Shown piece by piece: positions 1 to 6,190 of a stretch of DNA of 9,645 nucleotides. The DNA is from JAIBBG01 sp040381475. GTDB taxonomy: Bacteria; Bacteroidota; Bacteroidia; Flavobacteriales_D; Sanyastnellaceae. The stretch spans positions 1 through 9,645 of the forward strand of contig JBEIHH010000097.1 in the NCBI GenBank assembly GCA_040381475.1, read 5' to 3'. Numbering within the stretch: the stretch's first letter is position 1; every line of letters starts with the position of its first letter. The notes beneath the pieces are model-generated. The model was not told the DNA's origin. It saw only the letters and a program-made list of their open reading frames with translations, and did no database searches. A program made the position numbers and the translations under genes.

Positions 1-278
1 GCGTCCTTATTTTTATACAGTAGTTTGAACTTGTCATTTGCCTTCTTCGCAATATTCTGATCGAGATTTCTTTCAACCACATCCATGATATCCGGTTGTG
101 TCTTTTCATACTTCTCGTATTCCTTATTCCAGTTCTCAACCAGGACTAACTCAGATGCAAGATGTTCATAGGTGAAACCATCACGGTCTTCCACCAGAAC
201 CCAGCCTTGACGAGGAAACCCCACGACTTCACCTTCGCCACGGTCATTCAGAAATTTTACGCGGTTACCAATTTCCAT
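1..278 (-). CDS. DUF2027-domain protein, N-terminal part (probable Smr/MutS-family protein), runs off the left edge
   Basis: The minus strand reads 92 complete codons from an ATG at 276-278 and is still open at base 1, so only the N-terminus is visible. The protein starts MEIGNRVKFLNDRGEGEVVG and continues with a WVLVEDRDGF motif and then SELVLVE near residues 42-48. This small beta-barrel-like pattern (IGxxVxFLN, G-V-G, VxxEDxDGF) is what I know from the N-terminus of Bacteroidota DUF2027 proteins, which usually carry a C-terminal Smr domain. No Smr domain is visible here because the gene is cut. Residues 50-92 are charged and rich in Lys, Glu and Asn, which fits a linker. There is no signal peptide, so the protein is probably cytoplasmic. 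The start is supported by a TAnnTTTG box a few bases upstream. Family assignment is by pattern memory; the function is not established. Confidence 0.75.
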   Translation of the reverse strand, partial: MEIGNRVKFLNDRGEGEVVGFPRQGWVLVEDRDGFTYEHLASELVLVENWNKEYEKYEKTQPDIMDVVERNLDQNIAKKANDKFKLLYKNKD

Positions 279-283
279 ACCGG

Positions 284-291
284 CAAAGTTA
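284..291 (-). promoter_or_regulatory. Bacteroidota -7 promoter box of the DUF2027 gene
   Basis: Read on the minus strand, these bases are TAACTTTG, a full match to the Bacteroidota -7 consensus TAnnTTTG. Only five bases separate the box from the ATG at 278, so the transcript would start at or just before the start codon. I found no convincing TTTG -33 element at 17-20 bases upstream. Confidence 0.55.
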
Positions 292-315
292 AATAAGGAA
301 TTTTTTCAATCCAGG

Positions 316-350
316 TAAAAACAAAAGAGACCGACAAATGCCGATCTCTC
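316..350 (-). terminator. Rho-independent terminator of the large T9SS protein gene
   Basis: On the minus strand, bases 349-340 (AGAGATCGGC) pair with 335-326 (GTCGGTCTCT). This gives a 10-base-pair stem with two G-U pairs and an ATTT loop. The stem is followed directly by a U-rich run (TTTTGTTTTT, 326-317). The hairpin lies about 27 bases after the TAA at 377-379, so it most likely ends that transcript. On the plus strand the two wobble positions become mismatches and there is no T-run, so it should act in one direction only. Confidence 0.8.
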
Positions 351-376
351 TCGATGAATGTTTCGTTGCAGGAATA

Positions 377-3300
377 TTATTTATTCGTAACAATAATTTT
401 TGAATTAACAGCGCCGTGATCTGTGCTTCCCTGTATAAAGTATAATCCTGTTGGCAAATTATTGATCTCTTTGATCATGCCATTTTCATTGTTCAGACTG
501 AATACCTGAATAACCTGACCTAGATTGTTCATCAGCATAAAATTACCCGGGCTGTTGGTCTTAATGAAGAACTGACCATCATTCGGATTTGGATATATGT
601 ATAGCTCGGCCTCTTCATCCGGAATAAGAGCGAGACTTTCTGCTTCTCCGTTTTGAGCGCATGACAGCAGTGCAACAGACAAACTTCTGTTGACTGATGA
701 TCCACAAGCGTTGACTGCAGATACAGTGACCGAGCCGGCTGTTGTTCCCCAATTTACATTGATGGCATTTGTGCCCTGACCAGAGTTGATACCAGCACCG
801 GCAGGCAACGTCCAGTTATAGGTAAGACCCGCAACCGATGTAGTGTTATAGCCGATATTGGTTTGCGATGGACACACGGATGCAGGGCCTGTAATTACAG
901 CAGGAACATCAGGTCTTGCATAAATTGATCGGCATGTCGACACGGATCCGCCACAATTGTTGAATGCTGTTACGCAAACTGTTCCACTTACAAAGTTCGC
1001 CGGTATACTCAATACAATTGAATTGCCGTTGTTTGTAACGATGGTGCATCCTGCAGGAACTGTCCATGAATAAGAGGTAGCGCCGACAACTGCAGGTATT
1101 GCATAAGTCTGGGTTCCACCACCGCACAAATTATAATTCACACCCGTCATTGCAGAAGAAATGATCGGATTGAGATATAAATTTCTGACTCTCGGTGAAC
1201 TGCTTCCACAACTGCTCAGAGCCGATACGCTGATCTGTCCGGAAACAAACGAAGCAGGGAATGTAACACTGATTGCAGTCGTGCCCTGACCAGAGTTGAT
1301 TGTAGCTCCTGATGGAACAGTCCAGTTATAGCTTGATGCGCCCGACACTGCAACGACACTGTATATGTGAGTGCTGCCACCACAAACGTTGTTCGCGGTT
1401 CCTGTTATATTGCCCGGCGTTGCTGGAATATTGTAAATCGTAAGGTTTCTGTTACCGCTCAAACCAAAACAGTTCTGTGATTGTACCCTAAGCAAACCAT
1501 TCGCACCGAAGTTCGAATTGAATTGAACTGTTACAGATGTCGTCCCCTGACCAGAAATAATTGATGCATTAGTTGGTGCGGTCCAAACATAAGTATTCGC
1601 GTTCGCCAAGGCTGCTATACTATAAGTTTGAGTGGTACCAGCACATACATTGATGCTTTGTCCGCTGATCACTCCTGGTGTAGTCGGAAGTGAAGTATAC
1701 CTGTAAATAACTTTGCAATACTGTGTGCTCTGACCGCAAGCATTCACGGCACGAACACAAATGTTCGACGTATTGAATGTAGTTGCAACAGTGACGGTTA
1801 TCGAATTGTTAGTTGAAATTCCTGACATACCCGCAGGCAAAATCCACATATATGAAGTTGCTCCGGGAACGGGATCAACAGTGAATACAATACCCGTCTG
1901 GCCTGAACAAACACCATAAGGACCTGTTATCACAGTCGGAGTAGCCGGACTCGTTTGACCATTGTTACCAACTGTTGCGTTGGCATTGGCTGTACAATTA
2001 TTGCTGTCAGTTATTGTTACATTGAAAGTTCCTGGAGCAAGGTTTATCAGATCCTCGGTAGTACTTCCATTGCTCCATGCGAAGCCGTAAGGCGCCTGGC
2101 CACCGCTAACTGTTAGGTTTACTGAACCGTCAAGTGCCAGCGTGCAGGAAGCATTGGTTGGCAAAGCAGAAGCAGTTATTCCGCAGCAGCCTTCGTTCAC
2201 TGATCCGTCACAGTCTTCATCGATGCTGTTGTTGCATATTTCTGTTGCTGCAGGATATATTCCACTGTTATTGTCATTGCAATCAAGCGAATTGCCAACA
2301 TATCCGGATGGTTGATCGCAATCATTGAGTGAAACAGCAGCATTGCCATATCCGTCACCGTCATTATCCTGATACCACGTAGCGGTTGAATTCACAACGA
2401 TAGTGATACCGTTAGACGTCGCGGTTGTTTGCGATGCACATGCTGCATTCGATGTCAACTCACATGTAACGATTTGTCCGTTGGTGAGTGCCGATGTGCT
2501 GTAAGTAGCACTGTTTGTTCCAACATTCGAACCATTCACTTTCCATTGATAAGACGGTGAAGAACCTCCATTGGCTGACGTTGCAGTAAATGTGAGAGAT
2601 CCACCGCTGCATGTAGGATTTGTTCCTGATGTCAGGGCAATCGATACAGATGGAGTTACCGATGAATTCACTGTAAGCGTGATGCCATTCGACGTTGCTG
2701 TTGCCGGAGAAGCACATGCTGCATTCGATGTCAACTCACATGTAACGATTTGTCCGTTGGTGAGTGCCGATGTGTTGTAAGTAGCACTGTTTGTTCCAAC
2801 ATTCGAACCATTCACTTTCCATTGATAAGAAGGTGAAGAACCTCCATTTGCTGGCGTTGCAGTAAATGTAAGAGATCCACCGCTGCATGTAGGATTTGTT
2901 CCTGATGTCAGGGCAATTGATACAGATGGAGTTACCGATGAATTTACATTGGCAGTTATGTTATTTGAATTTACTATAGAGGCAGGTGCAACAGCGGAGA
3001 ATACCATAATTGGTCTCCAGGTGGTTGTGGTGCCGGTAGCTTGTGTACAAGCACCTGCTCCTGCTGTACCATCAACCTGATAATATGTTGATGTTGTAAA
3101 ACCAGGTTGAGTCCTTCTAGTTGCATAAGCGGCATTGCCGATTACCTGATTGGAGAAGCAAATGTCAACTATGACATTTGATGTTCCATTCCAGTTGAAG
3201 TTACTGGAGAACGAATGTGTATTTACTGAATTTAATACCGGTGTGTAATTCACCGGGCCAAAAACCGTTGTAAAGCTTGGAGTCTGGAAAGTTGTGGTTA

Positions 3301-5911
3301 ATGCAGTAGCAGATGTCGCTGCCATTTTGATTGTATAACCATTCAAGGTGATTGGGTCGCCAGTGGTGTTTCCAACATCAAAACCAATTGATCCAATATT
3401 GCCCGCATTAAAGCCGAGTGCTGTTAACTCTGATGCAAGAACCAACCATTGTTGTCTGCCACTACCGTAGTATGTAGGGTATGCAGCACCTAACGCACTG
3501 GTGGATCCGTTATAGGTCGTGCCTGTGCCTAAAGTAGCTACCGTTGGACAAGAATTCGTGGAAGTTACGGAGCAGCTTATTACCTGACCGTTAGTCAATG
3601 AAGAAGTTGAATATGTAGGGCTGTTGGTTCCAACATTAGAGCCATTTACAGTCCACTGATAAGAAGGTGAATTTCCGTTCGTTACTGTAGCTGTGAAGAT
3701 GGCACTTTCTCCTGCACACAAAGGATTACTTCCTGAGGTCTGGGCAATGGTAACCGACGGGCTTGAAGCCGCAGTCACAGACATTGCTATCGAATTTGAT
3801 GTGGCTGTCGGGCTTGTGACACATGCAATTGAGGAAGTCAGAACACATGTTACAACCTGACCATTGGTCAAAGTTGTTGTAGAATATGTATTGCTGTTGG
3901 TTCCTACGTTCGTGCCATTGACCTTCCATTGATAAGAAGGCGTTGTACCTCCGCTGGTTGGTGTAGCTGTGAAGGTAACTCCTATACCGGGACAAGTTGG
4001 ATTTGAGCCATTGGTAATGGCAATGGCAACAGCAGGAGTCACCGGTGTTGCAATTGTTATTGTTATTGAATTAGAAGTTGCAGGATTGTTTGTTGCACCA
4101 GGAAGGTTTGAAGTCATGATGCATGATACAACCTGGCCTGCAGACAAAGTAGACGAAGAGTAAGTGTTGCTGTTGGTACCAACATTAGCTCCGTTAACCT
4201 GCCACTGATAAACAGGACTCGTGCCTGTATTCACACCTAATGCAGTGAATGTGGTTGTCTGGCCGGGGCATATCGGGTTGGTTCCACCAGTTACAGCAAT
4301 ACTTACGCTGGCATCAGTGCCGCACGTTGGCAAGCTAAAAGAAAATATTCTTGTTCTGGCAGCAGCACCTCCTGACGTTCCACCCATGTATTCACCTGTA
4401 GACCAAAAAGTCACGCCGTCAGGGTCAAGGCAAGTATGAGCGTAATCACCCACACGGTTGGTTCCGGTTTGAAATCCTGTTCCGGCAACAACCTCAACCT
4501 CAGCAACCGGCAAAGTTCCAAGCGGGTCACATTCGCGACGACCTGTGTAATACAAACCAGGGTAAATACTCGTAGCATCTGCTTTCAGATATGCAATACC
4601 AATTCCACCATTGTTGTCCATGGCCATCGAACCCATCCATCTGGTAGCTGCATCAGGCGTGTATATACCCTGCTGATAAATGCTCCAAACGTTTGTTGTT
4701 TTATCTTGACGAAGTTCACACCACATAATGCTTCGCTGTGAAGCGCTGATTCTCACAGCCCAATTGAGTACTACCGAATTGTGCGAAGCCCAGGTTTTCC
4801 ACTGTGCACGATACATCACAATACCGCCAATACCATCAAGTTTCTGGGTAGTTCCAGGCTGTGAAACATCGTTCCAACTGGCATTGTAGGAAGCATCAAA
4901 AGCGGCAGTTGGAACAGCTGCCGCCAACGTTATTGTTCCTGTAGGTGTTGTTGGCACCCAATTGACAGCCATCTGATAAATCTGTACCGCGTCGATATTC
5001 GTGCCTCCCCAACCATTGTCGGAATATGAAAAAATAGGACAAGGTGTACCTGCCGGAGGTAAAACCCCATCAGCGGCATCGCCAGGAAGAGGAACAAAGA
5101 ATCCACCACCCTGCGGAGGTGAATAGCTGGTATATACTGAGCGAGCCGTCGGGACACCTGCGAGCATCGCAGTGCGCTCAAAAGCGAATACCTTTTGGGC
5201 CTGGTTGGATGTCATATAATATCCATCCGTCCAGACTGAAAACTTGAGATAATCAGGAAACTGTGGAGAAACAAAAGTGTAGGTGTAGTAAGAGCCCAGT
5301 GGATCGCCGGTTGCTGACACCGCTATATAAATGTTGTTGTTGCCGGAACCAAACTGAGCAAGAAACCAGCGGTCTGCAGCCTTGTCGTACATGACAATTG
5401 GATCGCCGGCGTTTGCCGTTGCAGGTGACCAAAGATTACCCAACAATCCTGTCAGAAGCACTATACCGGTAATTTTATCATAAACCTTGAAAGTAGTGCT
5501 GTTGATCATTTGAATATAATGGTTCGGACCTGCAGCACCTGAAGGATCGTACGGACGAAATCCGGATGCAGTCTGACCTTGCCAGTTCACTTTCATGCCG
5601 TTTCCTTCAACGTGTCCATTGCCCTTTTGCATGATTCCTTGATCATTGCCGTATCTCGGATCATCCTCAGCCTTGTTAGGAAATTGCTGCGGTGGACGCA
5701 TTTTTCTATCTCCTGACACCTTCTCGTGGTACTTTCTGTCTTCATCCACCGGATTTTCACGAAAAATCTCACTGATAGGTCGAGTAATTCCGAATTGAGA
5801 AGCCACAATGAATCCATCCTTTGGATCCGTGTCGCGGCTTTGGGAATTTCCCTGAGAAATAGCCAATTGTGCCGAAAACATCAGCACCAATGTGAATAAA
5901 AAAACTCTCAT
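377..5911 (-). CDS. Giant secreted mosaic protein: propeller-like N-terminus, Ig-like repeats, MopE-like motif, SprB repeat, PKD-like domains, T9SS sorting domain
   Basis: From the ATG at 5911 the protein is about 1844 residues. Order: signal peptide (about 1-20, MRVFLFTLVLMFSAQLAISQ); linker rich in charged residues (to about 100); beta-propeller-like region (about 105-529, with DPSGAAGPNHYIQM and RWMGSMAMDNNGG motifs); five Ig-like repeats of about 92 residues (533-1171), the third interrupted by a separate domain at about 793-975; MopE-like motif (1175-1242, DNDGDGYG and DEDCDG); one SprB-type repeat (1243-1317); five PKD-like domains (1318-1754); T9SS type A sorting domain (about 1766-1844, YIYPNPNDGQF). 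It is inferred to be exported by Sec and then the T9SS and to act at or beyond the cell surface, probably in adhesion. No catalytic site is visible. The frame opens at 6031, but that ATG lies upstream of the promoter; ATG 5938 is the main alternative start. Domain boundaries are estimates. Confidence 0.9.
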   Translation of the reverse strand: MRVFLFTLVLMFSAQLAISQGNSQSRDTDPKDGFIVASQFGITRPISEIFRENPVDEDRKYHEKVSGDRKMRPPQQFPNKAEDDPRYGNDQGIMQKGNGHVEGNGMKVNWQGQTASGFRPYDPSGAAGPNHYIQMINSTTFKVYDKITGIVLLTGLLGNLWSPATANAGDPIVMYDKAADRWFLAQFGSGNNNIYIAVSATGDPLGSYYTYTFVSPQFPDYLKFSVWTDGYYMTSNQAQKVFAFERTAMLAGVPTARSVYTSYSPPQGGGFFVPLPGDAADGVLPPAGTPCPIFSYSDNGWGGTNIDAVQIYQMAVNWVPTTPTGTITLAAAVPTAAFDASYNASWNDVSQPGTTQKLDGIGGIVMYRAQWKTWASHNSVVLNWAVRISASQRSIMWCELRQDKTTNVWSIYQQGIYTPDAATRWMGSMAMDNNGGIGIAYLKADATSIYPGLYYTGRRECDPLGTLPVAEVEVVAGTGFQTGTNRVGDYAHTCLDPDGVTFWSTGEYMGGTSGGAAARTRIFSFSLPTCGTDASVSIAVTGGTNPICPGQTTTFTALGVNTGTSPVYQWQVNGANVGTNSNTYSSSTLSAGQVVSCIMTSNLPGATNNPATSNSITITIATPVTPAVAIAITNGSNPTCPGIGVTFTATPTSGGTTPSYQWKVNGTNVGTNSNTYSTTTLTNGQVVTCVLTSSIACVTSPTATSNSIAMSVTAASSPSVTIAQTSGSNPLCAGESAIFTATVTNGNSPSYQWTVNGSNVGTNSPTYSTSSLTNGQVISCSVTSTNSCPTVATLGTGTTYNGSTSALGAAYPTYYGSGRQQWLVLASELTALGFNAGNIGSIGFDVGNTTGDPITLNGYTIKMAATSATALTTTFQTPSFTTVFGPVNYTPVLNSVNTHSFSSNFNWNGTSNVIVDICFSNQVIGNAAYATRRTQPGFTTSTYYQVDGTAGAGACTQATGTTTTWRPIMVFSAVAPASIVNSNNITANVNSSVTPSVSIALTSGTNPTCSGGSLTFTATPANGGSSPSYQWKVNGSNVGTNSATYNTSALTNGQIVTCELTSNAACASPATATSNGITLTVNSSVTPSVSIALTSGTNPTCSGGSLTFTATSANGGSSPSYQWKVNGSNVGTNSATYSTSALTNGQIVTCELTSNAACASQTTATSNGITIVVNSTATWYQDNDGDGYGNAAVSLNDCDQPSGYVGNSLDCNDNNSGIYPAATEICNNSIDEDCDGSVNEGCCGITASALPTNASCTLALDGSVNLTVSGGQAPYGFAWSNGSTTEDLINLAPGTFNVTITDSNNCTANANATVGNNGQTSPATPTVITGPYGVCSGQTGIVFTVDPVPGATSYMWILPAGMSGISTNNSITVTVATTFNTSNICVRAVNACGQSTQYCKVIYRYTSLPTTPGVISGQSINVCAGTTQTYSIAALANANTYVWTAPTNASIISGQGTTSVTVQFNSNFGANGLLRVQSQNCFGLSGNRNLTIYNIPATPGNITGTANNVCGGSTHIYSVVAVSGASSYNWTVPSGATINSGQGTTAISVTFPASFVSGQISVSALSSCGSSSPRVRNLYLNPIISSAMTGVNYNLCGGGTQTYAIPAVVGATSYSWTVPAGCTIVTNNGNSIVLSIPANFVSGTVCVTAFNNCGGSVSTCRSIYARPDVPAVITGPASVCPSQTNIGYNTTSVAGLTYNWTLPAGAGINSGQGTNAINVNWGTTAGSVTVSAVNACGSSVNRSLSVALLSCAQNGEAESLALIPDEEAELYIYPNPNDGQFFIKTNSPGNFMLMNNLGQVIQVFSLNNENGMIKEINNLPTGLYFIQGSTDHGAVNSKIIVTNK
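650..1960 (-). repeat. Five tandem PKD-like domains inside the large T9SS protein
   Basis: This stretch encodes five beta-sandwich modules of roughly 83-90 residues. Each begins with a phrase like PGxI(S/T)G followed by V-C-x-G-x-T, has a central YxWTxPxG motif, and ends in V-x-A-x-N-x-CG. Three of the five (the second, third and fifth) contain SGQGT in the same place. Approximate module borders on the window are 1960/1693/1432/1166/913/650. The pattern matches the PKD-like domains common in Bacteroidota T9SS cargo. They probably act as rigid spacers that hold the N-terminal part away from the C-terminal anchor. Borders are read by eye and could shift by several residues. Confidence 0.75.
2436..2671. 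repeat. Tandem duplicate, copy A (pairs with 2712-2947, 276-base period)
   Basis: This stretch aligns without gaps to 2712-2947. I count about seven mismatches in roughly 236 bases, or about 97% identity. The offset is 276 bases, exactly 92 codons and one Ig-like repeat. Two mismatches change an amino acid (Ser/Asn and Ser/Pro) and the rest are silent. Other Ig repeats in the array are much more diverged, so this pair looks like a recent duplication or gene-conversion product. Confidence 0.9.
2712..2947. repeat. Tandem duplicate, copy B (pairs with 2436-2671)
   Basis: This is the partner copy, encoding the fourth Ig-like repeat. Similarity to copy A stops abruptly near 2947, where the coding sequence joins the tail of the interrupted third repeat. 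At the other end it stops near 2711, where the copies encode CASPATA (copy B) and CASQTTA (copy A). Confidence 0.9.
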
Positions 5912-5983
5912 GAATAAATGAATAATATTAATAACCATTGGTTGATTTTGGCGTGCAGACCGCCGCAGGAAATTTTGGTAAAT

Positions 5984-6012
5984 CAAAGTTACGAAAGATG
6001 GCCGTTTACAAA
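5984..6012 (-). promoter_or_regulatory. Promoter of the large T9SS protein gene (-33 TTTG, -7 TAACTTTG)
   Basis: On the minus strand, TTTG at 6012-6009 is followed after 17 bases by TAACTTTG at 5991-5984. Together these fit the Bacteroidota sigma factor consensus (TTTG, then TAnnTTTG). Transcription would begin near 5977-5980. That excludes the ATG at 6031 and leaves a leader of about 40 bases to ATG 5938 or about 67 bases to ATG 5911. Confidence 0.7.
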
Positions 6013-6130
6013 AAAACAGACTCGCACACACGTGGATTCCTATAAAAGGTTTTTCGCCTGTAACCTGATCTATATGGTATATGCATTGCCATTTGTATAA
6101 AGCCTAATTATATTTCGGAAGGAATTTTTG

Positions 6131-6170
6131 ACACACAGTTAGTGTACATATCACACTTTAGTTACATTTG
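6131..6170 (+). promoter_or_regulatory. Probable promoter and operator-like inverted repeats ahead of the GH13 gene
   Basis: TACATTTG at 6163-6170 matches the TAnnTTTG -7 box and would give a leader of only about 15 bases before the ATG at 6191. No clear TTTG -33 element lies at the right distance. Its place is taken by a stretch (6131-6156) with alternating ACAC and GTGT blocks that can pair in two alternative ways. That could be a binding site for an activator or repressor. The -7 call is reasonable; the operator is speculation. Confidence 0.5.
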
Positions 6171-6190
6171 ACTTCAATTCAATCGAATAA

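Larger units (their letters stand above)
2395..4312 (-). repeat. Array of five Ig-like repeats (about 92 residues each), one interrupted
   Basis: Each repeat follows the pattern S(V/I)xIAxTxGxNPxCxG, then TFTAT, then SYQWxVNGxNVGTNSxTY, then L(T/S)xGQ(V/I)(V/I)(T/S)C, then a closing TSNxITxxV strand. In coding order they lie at about 4312-4043, 4042-3766, 3765-3536 plus 2981-2945 (split copy), 2944-2670 and 2668-2398. Each copy has one Cys after NPxC and another after GQVVxC, spaced as in a domain-stapling disulfide. The last two copies are nearly identical as DNA. The array is most simply read as a stalk or adhesion module; its ligand is unknown. Confidence 0.8.

Noticed and set aside
2460..2780. 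Open frames on both strands over the Ig repeats and in other parts of the large gene
   Set aside because: They are short, lack promoter support and have compositions unlike real proteins. The overlapping long frame explains the sequence fully with recognisable domains.
2395..2960. Tandem repeats that might suggest a CRISPR array
   Set aside because: The 276-base period is far too long, there are no unique spacers between short repeats, and the repeats translate in frame as Ig-like domains of the large protein.
5918..6100. A 60-codon plus-strand frame in the divergent control region
   Set aside because: It overlaps both the signal-peptide end and the promoter of the minus-strand gene. Its product shows no pattern, and no -7 box precedes it on the plus strand.
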